Source of the DNA: Nitrospirota bacterium
Lineage (GTDB): Bacteria; Nitrospirota; Thermodesulfovibrionia; Thermodesulfovibrionales; JdFR-88
Assembly (NCBI GenBank): GCA_014874185.1
Contig: JACWAF010000032.1
Location: forward strand, 1 to 64,000
Length of the DNA stretch: 64,000 nt
Reading direction: 5' to 3'
Shown here: positions 9,653 through 19,099 of the stretch, in pieces
How the letters are laid out: the number at the start of each line of letters is the position of its first letter
Position numbering within the stretch: position 1 is the stretch's first letter
Notes under the pieces: model-generated
Databases searched by the model: none
Told to the model about the DNA's origin: nothing
Seen by the model: the letters and a program-made list of their open reading frames with translations, nothing else
Translations under genes and position numbers: made by a program

Positions 9653-9826
9653 AAAAAAATCCCTCCTAACCTCCCTTTGCCAAAGGGAGGGATTTACCCC
9701 TCTTTGGCGAAGAGGGGCAAGGGGAGATTTAAGGGAGGGATTTACCCCTCTTTGGCAAAGAGGGCAAGGGGAGATTTAAGGGAGGGATTTACCCCTCTTT
9801 GGCAAAGAGGGGCAAGGGGAGATTTT
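9653..9826. repeat. Tandemly amplified GC-rich palindromic element (three ~48-bp units)
   Basis: Three near-identical units AAGGGAGGGATTTACCCCTCTTTGGCaAAGAGGGGCAAGGGGAGATTT. Confidence 0.9.
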
Positions 9827-9865
9827 CCGGTCAAAATGCCCATTCAATTTGAGCCTCTTGAAAAT

Positions 9866-10582
9866 TCATATTTCATATATGGAGCGGACATCAGGAGTGT
9901 AACTCCCGTCCTCTTCATAAACGAAGAGGGGCGGTTCCACCTCCACGCCCGGCCTGCCGCCCTTTACAGACTCTATCAGGGCTATCTTGGCGGGAAGCCC
10001 CCGCCTGCCGTGGACGAACCGCACTCGCTTTGGCTCGAACCTTTCAGACCTTAATCTCTCAAACACCTCGGGCAGTCTTCCGGGGTGGTAGACCATTGAG
10101 AACCGGCCCCCATTTTTCAAAAGGTAACCAGCCGCATGAATGAGGTCGTCCAGTCGCATACCGATCTCGTGGCGGGCAATGGCGCGCTCTTCCCCGATGG
10201 CGAGTTTGCCGGTGGCGGGCCTTCTGAAAGGCGGGTTCGAGACGCAGAGGTCGAAGCCCCCGGCGGGAAGCCCGGAGGCCTTTATCTCCTTGATATCTCC
10301 CTTTACCGCGCGCACCCGGTCGGCAAGCCCGTTAAGTTCGATATTCCTTTCCGCCAGCCTGAACAGCGATTCCTGCAATTCAAAGAGCACAACCCGTGAC
10401 CTTTTGTACCTTCTTGCCAGCAGGATGCCTATGATGCCTGAGCCCGCCCCAAGGTCCACTATATCCGCCGCCTGGGGCTGCCTGACGAAATCAAACAGTA
10501 GAAGGGCATCCAGCGAAAAGCGGTATCCGCTTTTGCGCTGATAGATTTGAATATCTCTAACGCTGTCTAAAGTAAGTTCCAT
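9866..10582 (-). CDS. tRNA1(Val) (adenine37-N6)-methyltransferase-like SAM methyltransferase
   Basis: VDLGAGSGIIGILLARR and CVSNPPFRRP motifs. Confidence 0.85.
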   Translation of the reverse strand: MELTLDSVRDIQIYQRKSGYRFSLDALLLFDFVRQPQAADIVDLGAGSGIIGILLARRYKRSRVVLFELQESLFRLAERNIELNGLADRVRAVKGDIKEIKASGLPAGGFDLCVSNPPFRRPATGKLAIGEERAIARHEIGMRLDDLIHAAGYLLKNGGRFSMVYHPGRLPEVFERLRSERFEPKRVRFVHGRRGLPAKIALIESVKGGRPGVEVEPPLFVYEEDGSYTPDVRSIYEI

Positions 10583-10586
10583 AACC

Positions 10587-10672
10587 CACCCCTACACCCC
10601 TCCAAGGAGGGGACCCCGGCTTAAGACCTGTCGGGGCATGCTTTAAAATCCCCTTTCACAAAGGGGAGGGAT
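10587..10672. repeat. GC-rich palindromic dispersed element
   Basis: ACCCCTCCAAGGAGGGGA ... CCCCTTTCACAAAGGGGAGGGATTT. Confidence 0.7.
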
Positions 10673-10755
10673 TTCGTCCTATTCTTGCACGCAAGAGGGG
10701 CAATCAGGGCAAAAATCCTTGAATTTGTGCCGCCTTATATATAATCTAATCCGTC

Positions 10756-12282
10756 ATGCTCTCAAAAGTCCAAAGCGCGAGCCTCTTCGGGATTGAGGCG
10801 TACCTGGTGGAGGTGGAGGTGGACATTGCAAGCCGGGGGCTTCCGCACTTCTCGATAGTGGGCCTGCCCGACGCCTCGGTGAAGGAGAGCCGGGACAGGG
10901 TGCGGGCCGCCCTCAAAAATAACGGCTACAACTTCCCGTTCCGCCCGGTCACGATAAACCTTGCCCCCGCCGATCTGAAGAAAGAAGGCTCCTCGTTCGA
11001 CCTGCCCATGGCCGTGGGGCTCTGCGCCTCGGAGCGCCTCCTGGAGCCGGACTCGGTAAGTGGTTATCTCATAACGGGCGAACTCTCTCTTGACGGCAGG
11101 ATAAAGCCCATAAAAGGCGCCCTCTCGGTGGCGCTCCTTGCCAGGGAGAAGGGGCTGAAGCTGGTACTTCCAGCCGAGAACGCCCCCGAGGCGGCAGTAG
11201 TTGGCAGCGTGGCCGTGTACGGGGCCCAAAGCCTGCCGGAGGTGATAGACTTCCTGCGCGGGCAGGGAGAGCTGAAACGGTTTACCGCCGACATAGAGAA
11301 CTCGATGCGGGTGGGGAGCCGTTACGAGGAGGATTTCAGCGAGGTCAAAGGGCAGGAGCACGCGAAGAGGGCGCTTGAGGTGGCGGCCTCGGGGGCGCAC
11401 AACGCGCTTATGATAGGCCCTCCGGGTTCCGGGAAGACGATGCTCTCAAGGAGGCTCCCCTCGATACTTCCGCCGATGACCTTCGAGGAGGCGCTTGAGA
11501 CCACACGGATACACAGTGTTGCCGGGCTTCTGAACAACGGCCGGGCGCTCCTTGCCATACGCAGTTTCCGCGCCCCGCACCATACGATTTCGGACATCGC
11601 CTTGATCGGCGGCGGGCAGATCCCACGCCCCGGCGAGGTGAGCCTGTCCCATAACGGGGTCTTGTTTCTGGATGAGCTTCCGGAGTTCAAGAGGAATGTC
11701 CTGGAAGTCCTGCGCCAGCCGCTTGAAAACGGGGAGGTCACGATCTCGCGGGCCGCGGCCTCCGTGGCCTATCCGGCGCGGTTCATGCTGGTTGCCGCCA
11801 TGAACCCATGCCCGTGCGGCTACCTGGGCGACGACCGCAGGCAGTGCGCCTGCAGCCCGTTTCAGGTATCGCGGTACAGGGCGCGGGTCTCAGGCCCCCT
11901 TCTGGACAGGATAGATATACACATAGAGGTGCCCGCCGTGCCATATAAGGACCTGCGCGAGGAGCACTCCGGCGAGCGCTCTGAGACCATAAAGGCCAGG
12001 GTGGTGGAGGCCAGGGGCAGGCAATTAAAAAGATTTTCGGGCGAGGGCATCTACGCGAACGGGCAGATGAAGTCCAGGCACATAAAGAAGTTCTGCAGGC
12101 TGAAGCCCGACGCCCAGGGCCTTCTTGAGACCGCCGCGCAGAGGCTGGCGTTATCTGCAAGGGCCTATACGCGGATTTTAAAACTCTCGCGCACCATCGC
12201 GGACATGGAAGGCTCCGATGACATCCATGCCCACCACCTGTCAGAGGCAATTCAGTACCGGAGCCTGGACAAAAACCTCTGA
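10756..12282 (+). CDS. comM: YifB/ComM family Mg-chelatase-like AAA ATPase
   Basis: MIGPPGSGKTMLSRRLPSILPPM; RPGEVSLSHNGVLFLDELPEFKRNVLEVLRQPLE. Confidence 0.96.
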   Translation: MLSKVQSASLFGIEAYLVEVEVDIASRGLPHFSIVGLPDASVKESRDRVRAALKNNGYNFPFRPVTINLAPADLKKEGSSFDLPMAVGLCASERLLEPDSVSGYLITGELSLDGRIKPIKGALSVALLAREKGLKLVLPAENAPEAAVVGSVAVYGAQSLPEVIDFLRGQGELKRFTADIENSMRVGSRYEEDFSEVKGQEHAKRALEVAASGAHNALMIGPPGSGKTMLSRRLPSILPPMTFEEALETTRIHSVAGLLNNGRALLAIRSFRAPHHTISDIALIGGGQIPRPGEVSLSHNGVLFLDELPEFKRNVLEVLRQPLENGEVTISRAAASVAYPARFMLVAAMNPCPCGYLGDDRRQCACSPFQVSRYRARVSGPLLDRIDIHIEVPAVPYKDLREEHSGERSETIKARVVEARGRQLKRFSGEGIYANGQMKSRHIKKFCRLKPDAQGLLETAAQRLALSARAYTRILKLSRTIADMEGSDDIHAHHLSEAIQYRSLDKNL

Positions 12283-12295
12283 TCCGGCGCTAACG

Positions 12296-13897
12296 CTATA
12301 TCCGCCATAGCAGTTTTCCCTCGACCATATAGGATTTAAACCCGCTTACGGTGGCAAGCGAGAAATTGCCGCCCCCGGCGTTAAGCTCGAATGTGAGCCT
12401 GTCCAGGAGATGCAGCCCCAGAGTGCCCGCCCCGCCGATCAGCACCGTATGATTGTCTTCGCCGAACCTCCTGTATGATTCGTAACCGGTATATGGCTCC
12501 ACATAGGTATAGAATTTCCCTTTTTCGTAATAGAGGGACGCGAAGACCTCGCTTGAAAAAAAGGTGTCGGGATCGAAATAGGCGTGCTCCGTCTGAGTAT
12601 TGAAGCTCAGGTGCCTGAAACGGTATCCCAGCCTGACCACAGGCTTACCCGCAAGTATCTTGTAATTGGCTTCCGCCCTCCAGTCGCGGGAATCGTTATG
12701 GTCCGAATAGTTCTTATAAGCAAACCCCAGATAAAGGTCCAGCCTGCGCCATAATGTCTGCGCGATATAGGCCCGCGCACTGGAATACCTGATCCTGAAC
12801 CTGATAAGATCGGCCGTCTCGGTAAAGACGTCACGGGAGACACTTACGCCGGCCTTTCCCTTCAAAAGACTGATATCGGTCCTGGCCATCCATGTCGGGT
12901 ATAACCCGTCCGAGCTGTTCTCCATCTGGGTAGCCCCTATCGCCGCCGCCCCCCAGATCCTGTCGGCCAGCTTGCCTGCCGCTCTTGCGGAGCCCTCCTC
13001 GGCGTTTACATGCCCTTCGGTGTCTCCGGCCAGTGTATGACTATAGACCGTATCGAATTTTACATCCCCGGCCAGGAAGCCGAAACCGGCATAATACACG
13101 TTTATATTATTATGGTCGGTGTCCCAGTAATGCAGATACCCGGTATTCAGGACCGGGTCCGTGGCCTTTTTGTAGGCCTCTTTCAATTTCTTCAGATCTT
13201 CGGCCTGCGAGGGGGATGCAGGTTTCGCGGAATCGATCTCTGCCTTCGATTCCGAGTAATTTTCAGCCAGAATATCTGTGCGGGCCAAGCCGGTCCTGGC
13301 GTAGAAATCATCATCTTTTTCCAGGATCTTCAGGTAACATTTCCGGGCGGCAGAGTAATCGCCTGCCCAGCGCAGGCAGTCGGCCTTGAGCAAAAGGGCA
13401 TTCGTCTCGCCGGGCCTCGCGGCCAGTATGATATCGGTCTCCCGGACGGCCTCCTTCAGTCTGTCTTCTTTTGAGAGCACCCGGGCCAGGGCAAACCTGG
13501 CCTCCATGTTTTTGGGGGCTTCCACCAGGACCAGCCGAAGCTCGTGTTCAGCCTTTTTCAGCCGCCCGGCCCAGGAGATCCGGATCGCCATCTGGAGGCG
13601 CTCGCCAATGGTGAACCTTTTTCTGTCCAGCTTCAGCGCCTCAAGATAAAAGCCCGCCGCTTTGGCATACTGCCTCCGCGAGGAGTAGAAATCGCCCGTC
13701 TTCCTGCTGATGTCGACCGCGTCCGTATCGTCCTTGAGTATCGCCTGCAATTCCTCGGGCATACGCTGGCTCCCGGCCGCATACGAGACAGCATTCAGGT
13801 GATCAAACACAAAAAACGCGATCGAGAGGGCAAGGAAGGCCGTCAGCTTCTTCAAGCTCCACCTCCGGTTCGCCGGATTAAATCGTCTTCCGTTCAC
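12296..13897 (-). CDS. TPR-repeat protein with C-terminal outer-membrane beta-barrel-like region (YaiO-like)
   Basis: N-terminal signal/TM, TPR-like repeats, then aromatic-rich alternating segments to the C-terminus. Confidence 0.7.
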   Translation of the reverse strand: MNGRRFNPANRRWSLKKLTAFLALSIAFFVFDHLNAVSYAAGSQRMPEELQAILKDDTDAVDISRKTGDFYSSRRQYAKAAGFYLEALKLDRKRFTIGERLQMAIRISWAGRLKKAEHELRLVLVEAPKNMEARFALARVLSKEDRLKEAVRETDIILAARPGETNALLLKADCLRWAGDYSAARKCYLKILEKDDDFYARTGLARTDILAENYSESKAEIDSAKPASPSQAEDLKKLKEAYKKATDPVLNTGYLHYWDTDHNNINVYYAGFGFLAGDVKFDTVYSHTLAGDTEGHVNAEEGSARAAGKLADRIWGAAAIGATQMENSSDGLYPTWMARTDISLLKGKAGVSVSRDVFTETADLIRFRIRYSSARAYIAQTLWRRLDLYLGFAYKNYSDHNDSRDWRAEANYKILAGKPVVRLGYRFRHLSFNTQTEHAYFDPDTFFSSEVFASLYYEKGKFYTYVEPYTGYESYRRFGEDNHTVLIGGAGTLGLHLLDRLTFELNAGGGNFSLATVSGFKSYMVEGKLLWRI

Positions 13898-14000
13898 ATT
13901 TGACAGACCGGAAGGAACTCTGCCCCTTCCGGTCTATTTCAGATGCCTTCGACAGGTGTATATCTACTTTTCTGTCGCCGCATCCACGGCTGTTTTTATG

Positions 14001-14534
14001 CTAGTTCCTGCCGTGGTCCGAGCCATGATTATGGCCCCCGTTGCTGTCATGGCGGTCATTGTCGTTATGGCCCCTGTTGCCGCTGTGGCGATCATTGTCG
14101 TTATGGCCCCTGTTGCCGCTGTGGCGGTCATTGTCGTTATGGCCCCCATTGCCGCTGTGGCGGTCGTTGCCGTTATGGCCCCCGTTGCCGCTGTGGCGGT
14201 CGTTGTCGTTATGGCCCCCGTTGCCGCTGTGGCGGTCATTGTCGTTATGGCCCCCATTGCTGTCGTGGCGGTCATTGCCGTTATGGCCCCCGTTGCCGCT
14301 GTGGCGGTCGTTGTCGTTATGGCCCCCGTTGCCGCTGTGGCGGTCATTGTCATTATGGCCCCCGTTGCGGTCGTGGCGGTCGTTGTCATTATGGCCGCGG
14401 TCACGGTCATTGCTGTAATGCTTGTCAGAATTCTTGTGATCGTGTCCGTTTATCCCCGCCTGCGCAATCCCGTTGACGCCGAAAAGCAGCACTGCCGTCG
14501 CGGCAATTGCCAGAATGTTATATATCCTTCTCAT
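14001..14534 (-). CDS. Secreted 12-residue tandem-repeat protein rich in Asn/Asp/His/Gly
   Basis: Signal peptide MRRIYNILAIAATAVLLFGVNGIAQAG followed by ~10-11 copies of GGHNDNDRHSGN encoded by a 36-bp tandem repeat. Confidence 0.75.
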   Translation of the reverse strand: MRRIYNILAIAATAVLLFGVNGIAQAGINGHDHKNSDKHYSNDRDRGHNDNDRHDRNGGHNDNDRHSGNGGHNDNDRHSGNGGHNGNDRHDSNGGHNDNDRHSGNGGHNDNDRHSGNGGHNGNDRHSGNGGHNDNDRHSGNRGHNDNDRHSGNRGHNDNDRHDSNGGHNHGSDHGRN

Positions 14535-14830
14535 TTGTTCCCTCCAATTTACCGTTGATTGCCTGGTGAGACCTTTCCCGCCTGTTTCCCTTCCGGACAG
14601 GAAACAGGTTTTCGGCGCGCCATAATTGGTTCCGATTAGACGCTTTTCAGCTTGCGCCTGGAAAAACCTGAGAGTTTACTCCGAATGAGACCTATAGGAA
14701 AAAACGGATGGCTGCTTAAGTTAATTTTTATCAAAATGTTCCCTGGCTGTCAAGTTGTTTTTTGGAGGTGGCAGCTCAATTCATCCCATGGCAGTTGTGA
14801 TGCTTCTCCTTTTCTGAAACGGCAGGGGCC

Positions 14831-16654
14831 TCACTTTTGCAGATGGAACGGCACGCTGGTTGAGACAACGCCCTTTTTAAACAGCAGCACGCCTTTTATG
14901 AACAGTGCGGACTGGTTGTGCAGGAAGTGGTGCCACCACTTGGAGGGGACGAACTCCGGCAGCACAACCGTTATTATCCCTTCCGGGTATCTCTCCTTGA
15001 TGCCCTCGATGTACTTCATCAGCGGCTCGATTATCGAGCGATAAGGGGTATCCAGCACGACCAGCGGCACGCCCATGCAGAAGCGGTCCCACTTGGCCCT
15101 GACCTTCTCCGTCTCAGCCGGGTTTATGTTTATATATATCGCGGCCACGTCGTCCGAGAGGGCCTTGGCGTATTTTATCGCTCCTATGGCCGCCTGCTGC
15201 ATCCCTGAGACAGGCACTACAACCGAATGGTGCTTGAACGGGACCTCCTCCGTAATGCACTTTTCCAGGGACAGTTGCTCGGCCACGGAGACGTAATGGG
15301 CGTGGACCTTCCTTGTCAGGAGGACGAGGCTGGGGATGGCAAGCAGCACTATCCAGGCTCCGCGGGTGAACTTCTCGGCCGCGATTATCACGAGGACTAC
15401 GGCGGTGACCACCATCCCCACTCCGTTTATTATCGCCCCCTTTTGCCATCCCTCGCCTTTTCTCGCAATCCAGCGCTTTACCATGCCGGCCTGCGAGAGG
15501 GTGAAGGCCGTAAAGACGCCCACCGCGTACAGCGGTATCAGGGCATGGGTGTCCCCCCTGAATATCACAAGCAGTATGGCCGAAAGGACGCCCAGAATTA
15601 CTATCCCGTTTGAGAAGACCAGCTTGTCTCCCCGGTTGGCAAGCTGGCGGGGCAGGTAGCGGTCCCTGGCCATAATGGACGAGAGCCTCGGGAAATCCGC
15701 AAAGGAGGTGTTGGCGGCAAGCACCAGTATGAGGGTCGTGGAAAACTGGATTATGTAGTAAATTACGCCCTTTGAGAAGACGAACCTGGCAAGCTGGGAC
15801 AATATGGTCTCGTTCTCTTTTGGCAGGATGCGGAAATAATCGGCCGAATAGGCTATGCCAAGAGTAAGGGCGCTCAGGATTATGGCCATCCAGGCCAGGG
15901 TAATGCCTGCGTTCCTTGCCTCCCTGGGCTTGAACGCGGGCACCCCGTTCGAGACCGCCTCGATCCCTGTCAGCGTGGCGCACCCGGAGGCAAACGCCTT
16001 AAGTATCAGGAAGAGGGGGACCGCCTGGTCCAGCACCGGGACAGCGGCCATATGCCTGACCGGGGGACGGGCGAAATGATAGGATTTCAGGAGGGCCTCC
16101 GCTATTAGAAGCGCCAGGCCCCCTACGAAGATATAAACGGGTACGGAGAAAAGTTTTCCCGATTCGCGCAGGCCCCTCAGGTTCACCAGCATTATGAAAA
16201 CCGTGGCTATAAGGCACAGGAGCACGGTATGTGCGCTGAGGGCCGGGAATGCCGATGTGATCGCGGCTATCCCCGCCGAGATGCTGACGGTGACCGTCAG
16301 CACATAATCGATAAGGAGCGCCGCCCCGGCTATCAGCCCCGGGTAGGTGCCCAGGTTGTCCTTGGCCACTATATACGCCCCGCCACCCGAGGGATAGGCG
16401 TGTATGGTCTGGAAATAGGATGTGGCCACGATAGCTATCAGGGCCACGATGCCGATCACTATCGGCATCGTGTAATTCAGAAGCGCTATGCCGCCCCCGG
16501 CGGTAAGGGCCAGTATGACTTCCTCCGGGCCGTATGCCACGGAGGAGAGGGCGTCGGACGAAAACACGGCAAGCCCCATGAGCTTTGTAAGGCGTTCGTG
16601 ACTTTCTCTGTAGGTCTCAAGAGGGGTCCCCAGAAGAAACCGTTTAATAGACAT
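14831..16654 (-). CDS. APC-superfamily permease
   Basis: GLAVFSSDALSSVAYGPEEVILAL...YPSGGGAYIVAKDNLG; multi-TM. Confidence 0.93.
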   Translation of the reverse strand: MSIKRFLLGTPLETYRESHERLTKLMGLAVFSSDALSSVAYGPEEVILALTAGGGIALLNYTMPIVIGIVALIAIVATSYFQTIHAYPSGGGAYIVAKDNLGTYPGLIAGAALLIDYVLTVTVSISAGIAAITSAFPALSAHTVLLCLIATVFIMLVNLRGLRESGKLFSVPVYIFVGGLALLIAEALLKSYHFARPPVRHMAAVPVLDQAVPLFLILKAFASGCATLTGIEAVSNGVPAFKPREARNAGITLAWMAIILSALTLGIAYSADYFRILPKENETILSQLARFVFSKGVIYYIIQFSTTLILVLAANTSFADFPRLSSIMARDRYLPRQLANRGDKLVFSNGIVILGVLSAILLVIFRGDTHALIPLYAVGVFTAFTLSQAGMVKRWIARKGEGWQKGAIINGVGMVVTAVVLVIIAAEKFTRGAWIVLLAIPSLVLLTRKVHAHYVSVAEQLSLEKCITEEVPFKHHSVVVPVSGMQQAAIGAIKYAKALSDDVAAIYININPAETEKVRAKWDRFCMGVPLVVLDTPYRSIIEPLMKYIEGIKERYPEGIITVVLPEFVPSKWWHHFLHNQSALFIKGVLLFKKGVVSTSVPFHLQK

Positions 16655-17062
16655 TCAATCCCTCCAAGGCAGGGCATGGCAAGGAGGAAACGGCTGGATT
16701 TCCCGTCCGCTGCCCTTCCAAAAGCCTACGAGGTTAGCTGCCGGGCTCGGGCTTGGAAGTGCCCTATCCAGGGGGCAAGGGACAAGGGACAAGCAACAAG
16801 CGGAAAAGAAGATAAAAACCAACCCGTTGCCGGTCCAGTGCCAGCCCCGCGGAATGCGCCCCGAATTACGGGTCCCCCGCATCCGCCCCTGGGTCAATGA
16901 CCCGTAGGGCGGATTTCGGCTGAATCTGCCTCTATATTAATCCCATCGGGCATCGGATTGTCAAGAAGAGAAGAAATGGACTTCAAGATGGGGGGTTTCA
17001 CTTGACTTGCCCGCTGAAGTATACTAGTTGACACCCGATTGTTCTGAAAGGAGAGTTCCCGA

Positions 17063-17506
17063 ATGAAAGTCATTCTAAAAGAGGATATTAAAAATCTTGG
17101 CAGAATGGGCGATACAGTGAACGTGAAGGACGGCTATGCGAGGAACTTCCTCTTCCCGAAGGGGCTGGCGATGGAGGCCACCGAGCAGAACCGGAAAGCG
17201 GTCGAGCGGCTGAGGCGGGAGCACGCGATGCATGAGATAAAGGAGAAAGAGGACGCCCAGATAGTTAAAGACAAACTCTCCCAGGTCACGCTCACCTTCA
17301 CGGCCAAGGCCGGCGAGGAAGGCAAGCTCTTCGGCTCTATAACCTCGATGAACATCGAAGAGGCATTGAAGGCCCAGGGGGTGGAGATAGACAGGAAGAA
17401 GATAACCCTGGAAGAGCCCATCAAGCGCCTTGGCGAGTATACGGTAACGATAAAGCTCCATCCCGAGGTAAGCGCGGAGATAAAGGTCAACGTAGTCCCC
17501 GAATAG
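17063..17506 (+). CDS. rplI: 50S ribosomal protein L9
   Basis: [36 protein letters not shown]. Confidence 0.98.
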   Translation: MKVILKEDIKNLGRMGDTVNVKDGYARNFLFPKGLAMEATEQNRKAVERLRREHAMHEIKEKEDAQIVKDKLSQVTLTFTAKAGEEGKLFGSITSMNIEEALKAQGVEIDRKKITLEEPIKRLGEYTVTIKLHPEVSAEIKVNVVPE

Positions 17507-17515
17507 GGGGGGTGA

Positions 17516-18922
17516 ATGAGAAGCGAGCCTCAGAATATAAAGCTCCCGCCGCAGAACATAGAGGCGGAGCAGGCCGTGCTGGGCGCCATCCTCCTTCAGG
17601 GCGAGCCGATACTTAAAGCCATAGAGATTTTAAAGGAACAGGACTTCTACCGCGGCGTCCACCAGAAGATATACAGGGCCATGCTGGCCCTCTTCGAGGC
17701 GAGCGAGGCGATAGACATCGTGACGGTCTCCGAACAGCTGAAGCGCGTTGGGGATTACGACGCGGTTGGAGGGCTTGAGTACCTGAAGACCCTGGCGGAT
17801 TCCACGCCGTCCGCGGCAAATGTCGCCTATCACTCGGAGATAGTCAAGGAGAGATCCATTCTCCGGGGGCTCCTCAATGCCACCACCGAGATAGCGGAGC
17901 AGATATATTCCTCAAGCGGGCTCAGGGCCGACGACATCCTGGATGAATCAGAGAAGAAGATATTCGAGATCGCACAGAACCGCATACGTTCTTCCTTCAC
18001 CCCGATAAATATCGCGACCAAAGACGCTATCAAGATGATAGAGGGCCTCTACGAGAGGAAGGAAGCGATAACGGGCATACCATCCGGGTTCAAGGACCTC
18101 GATGAGTATACCGCCGGTTTCCAGAAAGGCGACCTGATAATACTTGGGGGCAGGCCTTCGGCCGGGAAGACCGCCTTCGGCCTGAACATAGCCCAGCACG
18201 TGGCGCTGGAGCTTAAAGAGCCCGTAGCGATATTCAGCCTGGAGATGTCCACGCGCCAGTTGATCATCAGGATGCTCTGCTCGGACTCGATGGTGGACGC
18301 AAGCTCGGTGCGCAGGGGCTACATAAAAAACAACTTCCACAAGCTCACCCGGTCGGCCGGGAGGCTGCACGAGGCGCCCGTCTGGATTGACGACACCTCC
18401 GGCATCTCGGCCCTTGAGATGCGCGCAAAGGCAAGGAGGCTGAAAAGGGAGCAGAAGGGCCGAGGGCTCTCGCTTATCCTGGTCGATTACCTCCAGTTGA
18501 TGAAGGGAAGCGGCAACTACGAGCAGAGGGTGCAGGAGATATCCGAGATATCCCGCTCGCTGAAGTCCCTGGCAAAAGAACTTGATTTGCCCGTGCTTGC
18601 CTTGAGCCAGTTGAACCGTTCCGTCGAGCGGGAGAGAAGGAAACCCAACATGAGCGACCTCCGCGAGTCCGGCGCTATCGAACAGGACGCCGATGTGATA
18701 CTCTTTTTATATAAGGACGACAAGGAAAAGGAAAAAGACAAGGAAAGGGCCGGCTTCCCCGGCGAAGAAGGCATAAGGAGAGCAGAGGTAGTACATTTGG
18801 ACATCGCAAAACAGAGGAACGGCCCCACGGGCAGCCTGAAGCTCACGTTCCTTCCGCAGTACACCAAATTCACCGACCACTCGCCGGAAGACTACGTCTA
18901 TCGGGAAGAAGAGGCGTTTTAA
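17516..18922 (+). CDS. dnaB: Replicative DNA helicase
   Basis: DnaB N-domain, GGRPSAGKTAFGLNIA Walker A, LSQLNRSVERE..DLRESGAIEQDAD. Confidence 0.98.
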   Translation: MRSEPQNIKLPPQNIEAEQAVLGAILLQGEPILKAIEILKEQDFYRGVHQKIYRAMLALFEASEAIDIVTVSEQLKRVGDYDAVGGLEYLKTLADSTPSAANVAYHSEIVKERSILRGLLNATTEIAEQIYSSSGLRADDILDESEKKIFEIAQNRIRSSFTPINIATKDAIKMIEGLYERKEAITGIPSGFKDLDEYTAGFQKGDLIILGGRPSAGKTAFGLNIAQHVALELKEPVAIFSLEMSTRQLIIRMLCSDSMVDASSVRRGYIKNNFHKLTRSAGRLHEAPVWIDDTSGISALEMRAKARRLKREQKGRGLSLILVDYLQLMKGSGNYEQRVQEISEISRSLKSLAKELDLPVLALSQLNRSVERERRKPNMSDLRESGAIEQDADVILFLYKDDKEKEKDKERAGFPGEEGIRRAEVVHLDIAKQRNGPTGSLKLTFLPQYTKFTDHSPEDYVYREEEAF

Positions 18923-18933
18923 AATGGCCAAGG

Positions 18934-19086
18934 ACTACTTCTCTTTTTTACAAAAAAGAGGGACAAATACGGCGGATTTCATCCGCCTTGGGGCAAGAGA
19001 AAAAACTCCTGTATTTTTTCCGCTTCAACGAAGCGGAAAAAATCAAAAAATTCTCTTTGCTTCTTTCTCTTACAAGAGAAAGAAGA
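18934..19086 (+). repeat. Triple-hairpin AT-rich dispersed element, copy 2
   Basis: CTCTTTTTTACAAAAAAGAG ... TTTTTTCCGCTTCAACGAAGCGGAAAAAA ... CTTCTTTCTCTTACAAGAGAAAGAAG. Confidence 0.85.
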
Positions 19087-19099
19087 AGCTTTTATTAAC

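Noticed and set aside
14025-14400. Possible CRISPR-like array (36-bp periodicity)
   Set aside because: Units are contiguous with no unique spacers and code for a protein repeat.
13956-14558. Hydrophobic plus-strand ORF (MAPVAAVAVIVVMAP repeats) and other open frames over the 36-bp repeat
   Set aside because: Artefact of the repeat: the period is a multiple of three, so several frames stay open. The minus frame has a convincing signal peptide.
17002-17025. TTGACT...TATACT promoter before rplI
   Set aside because: Spacing of about 12 bp is too short for a standard sigma70 promoter.
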